A DNA stretch of 64,000 nucleotides, taken from NCBI GenBank assembly GCA_963737835.1, contig CAVTUH010000002.1, positions 496,001 through 560,000 on the forward strand, given 5' to 3'. Position numbers and translations under genes: made by a program. A model generated the notes under the pieces. The model was not told the DNA's origin. It saw only the letters and a program-made list of their open reading frames with translations, and made no database searches. Source of the DNA: Palsa-1248 sp963737835. GTDB taxonomy: Bacteria; Gemmatimonadota; Gemmatimonadetes; Gemmatimonadales; Gemmatimonadaceae. Shown piece by piece: positions 50,785 through 58,848 of this stretch. Each line of letters begins with the position of its first letter. Position 1 is the stretch's first letter.

Positions 50785-50994
50785 TGGCGCACGCCCTGGG
50801 TTTGGCCGGTGCACCAATCTTGCGTTAGACCCTGACGACGGTCGCGATGGACGTTTCAGGGCCTCTAGACCGGCTCTATGACGCTGGCGATGTTTGTGCC
50901 TCATCACAGTTGCCGGGTCAACCCGGATATGCGCCGGTCACCTGTTCGCTGGAGTTGAGGCCTGGCGTGGCGATCGCGCGAGGGGTCCAGCAAC

Positions 50995-53900
50995 GTGGCC
51001 AATTCTGCTGATACAGAGACGCCGTCAGTCGTCGAAGAAGGCGCTCAGCAAAGTGAGGCGGTAGAGCCGATCGGCGCAGACGTCTTCATCGGCCGGAGTC
51101 AGATGGCGGCGCTCATGCGCTCGATCGACTGGAGCCAGACGCCACTCGGACCGGTCGAAGAGTGGCCGCAGAGCTTGCGCATGATGGTCCGGTTCCTCCT
51201 CGCCAACCGGTTCCCAATGCTGTTGTGGTGGGGCCCTCAGTACATCCAGCTGTACAACGACGCCTATCGGCCTGTCCCCGGGATCAAACACCCACGATCC
51301 ATGGGACAGGCGGCGTCGGAGTGCTGGCCAGAGATCTGGGACGTCATCGGTCCTCTCGTCGACACTCCGTTCAACGGTGGTCCGCCCACGTGGATGGAGG
51401 ACCTGTGCCTCGAGGTCAACCGGCACGGCTACGTCGAGGAGACGCATTTTACGGTCGCCTACAGCCCGGTGCCCGACGAAAATGCGCCGCGGGGGATCGG
51501 CGGGGTGCTCGCGACCGTTCACGAGATCACGGACAAGATGGTGGGCGAGCGTCGCATTGTCCTCTTGCGCGATCTCGGAGCCCGGTCAGTCGTCGAGCGG
51601 CAGAGCGCGGAGGCGGCGTGCGCGACGGCAGCAACGGTCCTGGCCAAGGACCCGCAAGACGTTCCATTCGCGCTGCTCTACCTGTTCGATCCAGATGGCC
51701 GCCGAGCGCGTCTGGCGGGTGCGGCCGGCGTCGAACCCGGGCGCGCCATTAGCCCGCGCCTCATCGACCTCGATGAGGCGGTTGCTGGCTATGAGTGGTC
51801 CCTCGAGATGGCAGTGCGGGAAGAATCGCTGCAAGTCATCGGTGGCCTGGAAGCTCGCTTTGATGAGGTGCCACGCGGACCGTGGTCAGACGCGCCGCGC
51901 ATGGCCGTGGCGCTTCCGATCCCGTCGAACAAGGCCCATCGACCAGCGGGCCTGCTCATCGCCGGCATCAGCAGCCGGCTGGCGATTAACGAGCAATACG
52001 TCGGCTTTCTCGAGCTCCTGACGGCACAGATAGCGACCGCCGTCGTCAACGCGCGCGCGTATGAGGAGGAGAGGCGCCGCGCCGAGTCGTTGGCCGAGCT
52101 CGATCGGGCCAAGACCACGTTCTTCTCGAACGTGAGTCACGAGTTTCGCACGCCGCTCACGCTGATGCTCGGCCCAACCGCCGACCTGTTGAGGGCCGGA
52201 CACCTCGACGCGGCTGATCGCGAGCACGTAGAGCTGATCCATCGGAACGCACTCCGCCTGCAAAAACTCGTGAACTCGATGCTCGATTTCTCCCGCATTG
52301 AAGCAGGCCGCGTCGCGGCAATGTACGAGCGCACCGATTTGGTCGCCTACACGGCCGACTTGGCGAGTGCGTTTCGCTCGGCCATCGAACGTGCGGGACT
52401 GACGCTCGTCCTCGACGCGCAACCCTTGCATGCAGCTCTGTACGTCGACAGGGAGATGTGGGAGAAGATCATCCTCAACCTTCTGTCAAACGCCCTCAAG
52501 CACACCTTTGCAGGATCGATCAGCGTGCGGATCCACGACTCCGATGAAGCTGCGATCGTCGACGTCATCGACACCGGCCTCGGCATCGCCGCCGAGCAGC
52601 TGCCTCGCATCTTCGAGCGTTTCCACCGCGTGCCGAATGCGCGGAGCCGAACCCACGAGGGCACGGGGATCGGGCTGGCCCTCGTACAGGAGCTCGTTCG
52701 TCGACATGGTGGACGGATCGAAGTGACAAGTCGGGAAGGCGAGGGGACCACATTTACGATCTCCATCCCATTTGGCACTGCGCACTTGCCGCCGGACCGC
52801 ATCGCCTGGGAGGATGAACCACCGCGCGACTTGCAACGCACGCGCGTCGACGCGCTGTCCTATGTCGAAGAAGCCCTCCGCTGGCTGCCACAGGCCGCGT
52901 CGAACGGCGGCGAACCGCCGAGCACCGCGGGAGCGGAGGTGCCAGCAGGAGACGCGGCGAGTCCACGGGTGGCCGCCGACGCGCCACTGATCGTGCTCGC
53001 CGATGACAATGCCGACATGCGTGATTACGTCGCCCGGCTCTTGCGCGGGCGCGGGTGGCGCGTGACGGCCGTCGCCGATGGCACGGCCGCTCTCGCAGCG
53101 GTGCGCAACGAGCGACCGAGCGTCGTACTGAGCGACGTCATGATGCCGGGGCTCAACGGATTTGCCTTGATGCAGGCACTCCGTGCCGACCCGGCGACGG
53201 CCACCCTTCCCGTGATTCTCCTCTCGGCACGCGCCGGCGAAGAAGCCCGCATCGAGGGGGCAGAGGCCGGGGCAGACGATTACCTGGTGAAGCCGTTTGG
53301 GGCGCAGGAGCTGCTCGCCCGCGTTGGCGCACAGCTCACACTGGCACGCGCGCGGGCGAGCGCACTCGAAGCCGCCGAAGCAGCCAACAAGGCAAAAACC
53401 GACTTTCTGGCTGTCATGAGTCATGAGCTGCGCACGCCCATCAACGCGATTGCCGGACATACGCAGTTGCTGGCCATGGGCGTGCACGGCGCGATCAGCG
53501 AACCCCAGCGGCAAGCGCTCGAGCGCATCCAGCGCAACCAACAGCACTTGCTCGGCCTCATCAACGACGTGCTCAACCTCGCTCGGATCGAAGCGGGCCA
53601 GGTCGAGTACGCCCTGCAGGACATCAACCTCCACATCGTGATGGCGCAACTCGCGCCAATGATCGAACCGCAGCTCACCGCCAAAGGCATCACCTACGAC
53701 GTCCAGGTGACCGACCGGTTTCTCGTGCGCGCCGATCAGGAGAAGCTGACGCAGATCCTGCTCAATCTGTTGTCGAATGCCGCGAAGTTCACTCCGCCGG
53801 GCGGGCGTGTGGTGGTCGATGCGACCTATCGTGCCGACGCGCCGGGCGATGCCTTCGTTCGCGTGACGGACACCGGCCCCGGGATTCCGGAGGATAAGCA

Positions 53901-54099
53901 CGCGATGATCTTCGAGCCGTTCGTCCAGGTCCACGCGGGTCTGACGCGAACGGTCGAAGGCACCGGCCTCGGTCTCTCGATCAGCCGCGATCTCGCCCGC
54001 GGCATGGGCGGTGATATCCGGGTGCGGAGCACCGAAGGCCACGGCTCCGCCTTCACGCTGCGCCTCCGACGAGCGACCACAAGCGCCGCGCGCCCGTAG
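50995..54099 (+). CDS. Hybrid sensor histidine kinase with two kinase cores around a receiver
   Basis: 1034 residues, no membrane segment. Order: PAS-like sensor (about 40-185, WWGPQYIQLYNDAYRPVPG), GAF-like domain (about 195-355), HisKA with SHEFRTPLT (His382), HATPase to about 605, receiver about 660-780 with LSDVMMPGLNG (Asp714), then a second HisKA with SHELRTPIN (His810) and a second HATPase ending about 1025. Both ATPase parts keep N and G boxes (NLLSNALKH, GTGIGLALV; NLLSNAAKF, GTGLGLSIS). The GTG start follows GAGGGG. Two complete kinase cores in one chain is unusual. No cognate DNA-binding regulator adjoins. Confidence 0.93.
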   Translation: MANSADTETPSVVEEGAQQSEAVEPIGADVFIGRSQMAALMRSIDWSQTPLGPVEEWPQSLRMMVRFLLANRFPMLLWWGPQYIQLYNDAYRPVPGIKHPRSMGQAASECWPEIWDVIGPLVDTPFNGGPPTWMEDLCLEVNRHGYVEETHFTVAYSPVPDENAPRGIGGVLATVHEITDKMVGERRIVLLRDLGARSVVERQSAEAACATAATVLAKDPQDVPFALLYLFDPDGRRARLAGAAGVEPGRAISPRLIDLDEAVAGYEWSLEMAVREESLQVIGGLEARFDEVPRGPWSDAPRMAVALPIPSNKAHRPAGLLIAGISSRLAINEQYVGFLELLTAQIATAVVNARAYEEERRRAESLAELDRAKTTFFSNVSHEFRTPLTLMLGPTADLLRAGHLDAADREHVELIHRNALRLQKLVNSMLDFSRIEAGRVAAMYERTDLVAYTADLASAFRSAIERAGLTLVLDAQPLHAALYVDREMWEKIILNLLSNALKHTFAGSISVRIHDSDEAAIVDVIDTGLGIAAEQLPRIFERFHRVPNARSRTHEGTGIGLALVQELVRRHGGRIEVTSREGEGTTFTISIPFGTAHLPPDRIAWEDEPPRDLQRTRVDALSYVEEALRWLPQAASNGGEPPSTAGAEVPAGDAASPRVAADAPLIVLADDNADMRDYVARLLRGRGWRVTAVADGTAALAAVRNERPSVVLSDVMMPGLNGFALMQALRADPATATLPVILLSARAGEEARIEGAEAGADDYLVKPFGAQELLARVGAQLTLARARASALEAAEAANKAKTDFLAVMSHELRTPINAIAGHTQLLAMGVHGAISEPQRQALERIQRNQQHLLGLINDVLNLARIEAGQVEYALQDINLHIVMAQLAPMIEPQLTAKGITYDVQVTDRFLVRADQEKLTQILLNLLSNAAKFTPPGGRVVVDATYRADAPGDAFVRVTDTGPGIPEDKHAMIFEPFVQVHAGLTRTVEGTGLGLSISRDLARGMGGDIRVRSTEGHGSAFTLRLRRATTSAARP

Positions 54100-54157
54100 G
54101 TAGAACAAAGTCTCGTCGCCCCAACGCATCGTCCGCATAAAACCAATCGTGCGGCGG

Positions 54158-54182
54158 GCAGGGGCGACGCATTGCTTCGCCC
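54158..54182 (+). repeat. Dispersed hairpin repeat, family A
   Basis: GCAGGGGCGACGCA-TTGCTTCGCCC with one mismatch in the stem, in the short gap between the hybrid kinase and the convergent respiratory operon. Confidence 0.65.
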
Positions 54183-54211
54183 TCGTGAATCATCGGCGTA
54201 ACCCACGGTCC

Positions 54212-54640
54212 TCAGCGGTTGCACGGCGGGAGACCGACGAGCGCGGCCCCCGTCAGCAGGATCGCGAGCATGAACAGCGCACTGACCAGGATCCCGGCCA
54301 TCCCCATGAATCGGGTGCGCCCCTCGCCGATCTCGAGCGCCTCCGTTTCCTGTCCTGCCTTCTCGCCGCGCGTCGCCCGCCAAGCGCGAATCGACACGAG
54401 AAGCGCGCCGAGCGCCACCGCCACCGCCAGAAGACCAACGCCCAGCGTCGACCACCACCAGCCGCCGCTCGTAAGTACGGCCACGGGCGTCCGGCGCGGG
54501 AAGCATCCGTGGGCCATACCCGCATAGCCGTAGAGCTCCTGAACGCTCCATGCGAGCGGCGCGCCGAATACCCCGTACAGCAGCACACTCGGACTCACCA
54601 GAATGCCGGTGCGGAGCGGGATGTTCCTCCGACCGCACAT
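54212..54640 (-). CDS. Small membrane protein at the end of the oxidase operon
   Basis: 142 residues with about three hydrophobic helices. Conserved-looking features: SPSVLLYGVFGAPLAWSVQE, then LYGYAGMAHGCFPRRTPV, and a Cys near the C-terminus (GLPPCNR). I have seen similar small proteins after oxidase subunit III genes, but know no function. It could fill the place of subunit IV or assist assembly. 27 bp downstream of subunit III. The ATG at 54640 is used; a GTG 14 codons later is possible. Confidence 0.7.
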   Translation of the reverse strand: MCGRRNIPLRTGILVSPSVLLYGVFGAPLAWSVQELYGYAGMAHGCFPRRTPVAVLTSGGWWWSTLGVGLLAVAVALGALLVSIRAWRATRGEKAGQETEALEIGEGRTRFMGMAGILVSALFMLAILLTGAALVGLPPCNR

Positions 54641-54667
54641 CTCGCGAGGACACCACCGAGTCGGACG

Positions 54668-55261
54668 TCATGCCAGGCGTGGCATGATGTAGATCGACCA
54701 GAACACAAAGAGCCAAACGACATCGACGAAATGCCAATACCACGCCGCGTTGGTGACGAAGGCGTGACGCTCGGCAGTAAACGCGCCCCGCCATGCCCAG
54801 ATCTGGACAGCGACATTCATGAGGAGTCCGGCGATCACGTGCGCACCATGAAAGCCGGTGATCGTGAAATAGGCGGACCCATATGCGCTCGTCGTGATCG
54901 AGAACGGCTGGTTCGACCACTCGATGCTCTGAAGGATGAGGAAGATGATCCCGAGGATCAGTGTGATAATGAGACCGAGTCGAAGACGACTCGGCTGACC
55001 ACGCACGATCCCACGCTCGGCCCACCACATCGTCCCGCTGCTCGCCACCAGGATGATCGTATCGGGCAGTGAGATCCGGATCGGAGGCGCCCCACCCGGC
55101 GCCCAACCGGGATCCATCGACCACAGGTAGTAGTAGCTGAACAGGAGATACGCGAAGAAACACGCCTCCGTCGTGATCAAGAGACGCATCGCCCAGAAGC
55201 TCGAGATGCGTCCTGCCCGCAGCGCCGCCGACGCAGAGAGCGGAACCGCAGCGCTCGTCAT
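54668..55261 (-). CDS. ctaE: Cytochrome c oxidase subunit III
   Basis: 197 residues, short bacterial form with five membrane segments. Recognisable: FWAMRLLITTEACFFAYLLF with the conserved Glu, FHGAHVIAGLLMN, and the C-terminal AAWYWHFVDVVWLFVFWSIY. Binds lipids and stabilises subunit I. Start ATG overlaps the subunit I stop (ATGA). Confidence 0.95.
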   Translation of the reverse strand: MTSAAVPLSASAALRAGRISSFWAMRLLITTEACFFAYLLFSYYYLWSMDPGWAPGGAPPIRISLPDTIILVASSGTMWWAERGIVRGQPSRLRLGLIITLILGIIFLILQSIEWSNQPFSITTSAYGSAYFTITGFHGAHVIAGLLMNVAVQIWAWRGAFTAERHAFVTNAAWYWHFVDVVWLFVFWSIYIMPRLA

Positions 55262-57177
55262 CGCCCTGCCCCCCGCGCCAGCGCCAGCGAGGCGTGCGTC
55301 GGCCACAGCCAGCCCAAGAGGCTCGCCAGAACGCACAGCACCGCGATCGCTACCCACACCCACGCGTGTACCAGCAGGGTGACGAACACCAGGGTCAGTG
55401 CCAGAGCGAGCACCAGGGGTGCGTAGGAGTCCGACGGCATGCGCAGCGGGCCGATCGGGTCCGCATCGAGTCCGCTGGTCTCGATGGTCTCCCGTCCGTC
55501 ATCGAGAACGGGCCCCGCGTCGATGACACTCGGCGTTCCCTCGCGGAGCCGGTCTTCCCACAGCGGGTGCCGGCTCCGCACGGTCGGGAGCACGGCAAAG
55601 TTGTACGCCGGCGGGGGAGAGGGCACCGACCACTCGAGCGTCGGCGCGTCCCAGGGATTCGGGCCCGCAATGGCGCCCTTGCGGCAGCTCCGAATGGCGT
55701 CGATCAGGAACATCAGCAGGCCGGCCGCGATCACCACGGCGCCCACCGACTCGATCATGCTCATGGCATCCCATCCCATGCCCGCTGGGAAGGTGTAGAT
55801 CCGTCTCGGCATCCCCAGCATGCCGGTGATGTGCATCGGGAAGAAGGTGAGGTTGACGCCGATGAACATGAGCCAGAAGGTCCACCGCCCGGCGACTTCG
55901 CTCAGCATGCGGCCGGTCATCTTGGGGTACCAGTAGTACAGCCCCGCCATCACCGGGAAGACGTTGATCCCCAGCAGCACATAGTGAATGTGCGCCACCA
56001 CGAAATACGTGTCCGTGAGCTGCCAGTCGAAGGGCACCGCGGCCGTCATGACACCACTGACGCCGCCGATTACGAACAGAATGATGAATCCACCCATGAA
56101 GAGCATCGGAGTCTTGAGCACCGGACGACCGTGCCAGATCGTCGCCAACCATGCGAAGATGGACACGGCGCTGGGGATCGCGATCACCATGCTCGCCGCG
56201 CTGAAGAAGGACGTGGCTGGCTGCGGAATTCCGGTCGCGAACATGTGATGGACCCACACGCCGGAGCCGACGATCGCGGTGGCAAGGGTCGCCATTGCCA
56301 CGAACGTGTACCCCGCCAACGGTCGCCGCGCGAACGCGGGAATCAGATCCGAGGCGAGACCCATGGCCGGCAGCACGATGATGTACACCCACGGGTGGCC
56401 GAACATCCAGAACAGGTGCTGCCACAGCATCGGATGGCCACCGTTGGCAGGGTCAAACCAGTGCGTGCCCACATTCCGATCCATCCACAGCTGGACACAC
56501 GCGACGGAGAGCGCCGGCATGAAGAACACGATCGAGAACGATGCCGTGAGCGTGCCCCACACAATGATCGGCACCCGATTGATCGACATGCCCGGTGCGC
56601 GCACGTTGAAGAAGGTGCCGATGAAGTTCACGGCGCCGACGGTGCTCGAGACCCCGAGGAAAATCAGCCCCAGGGTGTAGAAGTCAATGTTGTGACCGGG
56701 TGAATACGCCCGGGAGGTCATCGGGACGTAGTTGAACCACCCGCCGTCGGGCGCCTGCCCGATGAGGAAGCTCGAGTAGATGAAGAGGCCCGACAACAGA
56801 AAGGTCCAGTAGCTGAGCGCATTGACGCGTGGATACGCCATGTCGCGTGCGCCCAGCATGAGCGGCCACAAGTAGTTGCTGAAGCCGGACAGGATGGGCG
56901 AAGCGAACAGGAAGATCATCGTCACGCCGTGCATCGTGAACAGCTGATCGTACGCTTCGGGCGTCAGCAGATGCGCATCGGCACGCGCGAGCTGTAGCCG
57001 CATCACGGCGGCCTCGATACCCCCGGCGAGCAGGAAGGCGAACGCGGTCACGAGGTATCGCTTACCGATCGTCTTGTGATCCACCGACGAGAGCGTTCCG
57101 AAGAAGCCGCGCGGAGTCTCCCAGATCTGCTCCAACTCTCTGGCAGGCGCGTCGGGCAGTGCGACAACCGTGGCCAT
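55258..57177 (-). CDS. ctaD: Cytochrome c oxidase subunit I
   Basis: 639 residues, haem-copper catalytic subunit reducing O2 to water. Haem and copper ligands are intact: MHGVTM, GHPWVYI (His261, Tyr265 for the His-Tyr cross-link), HHMFATG (His310, His311) and VVAHIHYV. D-channel entrance GARDMAYPRVN is kept. However Trp263 replaces the key Glu of GHPEV, and Ser339 replaces the K-channel Lys in AIPSAVSIFAW. The C-terminal extension (about 540-639) adds two helices, as in caa3 types. Proton pumping cannot be assumed. Between subunits II and III in one operon. Confidence 0.95.
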   Translation of the reverse strand: MATVVALPDAPARELEQIWETPRGFFGTLSSVDHKTIGKRYLVTAFAFLLAGGIEAAVMRLQLARADAHLLTPEAYDQLFTMHGVTMIFLFASPILSGFSNYLWPLMLGARDMAYPRVNALSYWTFLLSGLFIYSSFLIGQAPDGGWFNYVPMTSRAYSPGHNIDFYTLGLIFLGVSSTVGAVNFIGTFFNVRAPGMSINRVPIIVWGTLTASFSIVFFMPALSVACVQLWMDRNVGTHWFDPANGGHPMLWQHLFWMFGHPWVYIIVLPAMGLASDLIPAFARRPLAGYTFVAMATLATAIVGSGVWVHHMFATGIPQPATSFFSAASMVIAIPSAVSIFAWLATIWHGRPVLKTPMLFMGGFIILFVIGGVSGVMTAAVPFDWQLTDTYFVVAHIHYVLLGINVFPVMAGLYYWYPKMTGRMLSEVAGRWTFWLMFIGVNLTFFPMHITGMLGMPRRIYTFPAGMGWDAMSMIESVGAVVIAAGLLMFLIDAIRSCRKGAIAGPNPWDAPTLEWSVPSPPPAYNFAVLPTVRSRHPLWEDRLREGTPSVIDAGPVLDDGRETIETSGLDADPIGPLRMPSDSYAPLVLALALTLVFVTLLVHAWVWVAIAVLCVLASLLGWLWPTHASLALARGAGR

Positions 57178-57187
57178 GCGTGCCTCG

Positions 57188-58165
57188 CTACTTCAGGGTC
57201 TCAATGTACGCCGTGATGGCGCGCAGGTCGGTGCCGTCGAAACTCATGGCCGGCATCACAATGCCGGGCTTGAGCGCCTGCGCGTTTGCGATCCACCCGC
57301 CCATAGCCCCGTGCGAGTTGGGTAAAAGACCTGCACCAATGGTGAGGCGGCCAGCGACATGCGTGAGATCGGGACCGAGCGTGCCCAGCATCTCGGTACC
57401 GCGCACCGCATGACACGCCATACAGGAGGCGTGGTGAAAGACCCGCTCGCCAGCGCTTGCGACCGAGTCAGTGGGCGGCCGCGCCGGCTCACGCTGCTGT
57501 GCCAGCCAGGTCTGGAAATGCGCCGGCGACTCGGCGACGACAACGAAGTCCATGTGAGCGTGTTGCGTTCCACAATATTCGGCGCATTCACCGCGATACA
57601 CACCGGGATCACGCGCCTCCACCCACATCGAGTTCTCCTGTCCCGGGATCGTCTCCATCTTTCCCGCCAGCTGCGGGATCCAGAAGCTGTGAACCACGTC
57701 GGACGCCATGAGCTTGATGCGCACTGGCTCGCCGACCGGGAGATGGATCTCGTTGGCGGTCGTCACGGTTTGGTCGTCCGTGGCGCCGTCGTAGCGCACC
57801 TCCCACCACCACCGATGACCGGTGACCTCGATCGTGGTCTTGGGCGTGCTCGGCGGAGTCGCCAGATCGTTTTGGACAACAAGCGTCGCACCGAATGCGC
57901 CAACCAGGATCATCGCCGGAATGGCAACCCCGCCAACCACGATGATCCGCGTTGCACGTTCAGGGTTCGCCCGACCGACCGCATCGTGCGGAAGCTCCGG
58001 CCGGGGACGCAGAAAGGCGACGAGCAGCAGCACGCCAACGACGATCACCACAAGACAGGAGATCCCGGTGAGAGCCCAGCCGAGCGACGTGATGAGCGCC
58101 GCTTCGGTCCCATGCGATCCGAAGATCGATGGAATCCCGCTGAAGACCCACGAGGTTTCGCTCAC
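57188..58165 (-). CDS. ctaC: Cytochrome c oxidase subunit II with fused cytochrome c (caa3 type)
   Basis: 325 residues. Two N-terminal membrane helices (LGWALTGISCLVVIVVGVLL and RIIVVGGVAIPAMILVGAFG). The cupredoxin domain binds CuA through HSFWIP and GECAEYCGTQHAHM. A C-terminal cytochrome c carries CMACH with PAMSFDG as likely Met ligand. The fusion is typical of caa3 oxidases. GTG start overlaps the upstream cytochrome gene stop (GTGA). Accepts electrons from the lipoprotein cytochrome of the same operon. Confidence 0.95.
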   Translation of the reverse strand: MSETSWVFSGIPSIFGSHGTEAALITSLGWALTGISCLVVIVVGVLLLVAFLRPRPELPHDAVGRANPERATRIIVVGGVAIPAMILVGAFGATLVVQNDLATPPSTPKTTIEVTGHRWWWEVRYDGATDDQTVTTANEIHLPVGEPVRIKLMASDVVHSFWIPQLAGKMETIPGQENSMWVEARDPGVYRGECAEYCGTQHAHMDFVVVAESPAHFQTWLAQQREPARPPTDSVASAGERVFHHASCMACHAVRGTEMLGTLGPDLTHVAGRLTIGAGLLPNSHGAMGGWIANAQALKPGIVMPAMSFDGTDLRAITAYIETLK

Positions 58166-58848
58166 GGCGACTCCTGCGATCCCTTGAGTGGTTCGCGCCA
58201 ATCGCCAGGTGCATTCGCATTCGGCTGCTGGGCCGACCCGGGCGCCGCGTGGCCGCCGGTCTGCGCTTTCGCTGCCGTGTCCGGCAGCGTGCGAATGAAG
58301 GCGACCAGCTTCCAGATCATGTCCTCGGTGAGCGCGTCCCGCCACGCGGGCATGCCCTTCCCGCGCCCATCGTATATCGAGTTGAAGATGTCGGCGTCGT
58401 CGCCGCCGAAACGCCAGTATGCGTCGGCGAGCGCCGGCCCCATGCCCCCCCCACCCTCGAATCCGTGGCACGAAGCGCAGTTCATATGAATGAAGAGCTG
58501 GCCGCCTTCATTGATGGCGCTCTGGTTTCCGGTGTACGGGTTCTTGATGGCCTTGCGCGCGGGGTTCACTGCGTCGCCTGCGAGCGGGCCCACGGTGACC
58601 GCGGTAACGGCAGCGAGATCTGGGAGCCCCGCGCTCGCTGCGCCGGTCTCTGTCCCCGTCGCTCTGGGGCCGCGTACCGCACTTTGTCCGTTCGTGGTCG
58701 CGTACGTTGCCGCGGTCGCTCGAGCAGTGGCGAGGCCCGTGTCGCCCGTCTGCGTCGGCGAAGCGGTCGTGGAGGTGGTCCCACGTTGACCCCCACAGGC
58801 CACGGCGAGGAGCACGACCACTGCTGGGACCAGAAGCGCGCGTCTCAT
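58162..58848 (-). CDS. Lipoprotein mono-haem cytochrome c
   Basis: 228 residues. Signal MRRALLVPAVVVLLAVACGG with a lipobox ending in AC-GG, so anchored in a membrane. A Thr/Ala-rich linker of about 75 residues follows, then the haem domain with MNCASCHGFEG and GKGMPAWRD, where Met is the probable axial ligand. It lies between the PQQ dehydrogenase and oxidase subunit II and overlaps both (ATGA and GTGA), so it is very likely the electron carrier linking them. Confidence 0.92.
   Translation of the reverse strand: MRRALLVPAVVVLLAVACGGQRGTTSTTASPTQTGDTGLATARATAATYATTNGQSAVRGPRATGTETGAASAGLPDLAAVTAVTVGPLAGDAVNPARKAIKNPYTGNQSAINEGGQLFIHMNCASCHGFEGGGGMGPALADAYWRFGGDDADIFNSIYDGRGKGMPAWRDALTEDMIWKLVAFIRTLPDTAAKAQTGGHAAPGSAQQPNANAPGDWREPLKGSQESP

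Noticed and set aside
55294..56703. 469-codon plus-strand open frame
   Set aside because: Opposite strand of oxidase subunit I; no known motif.
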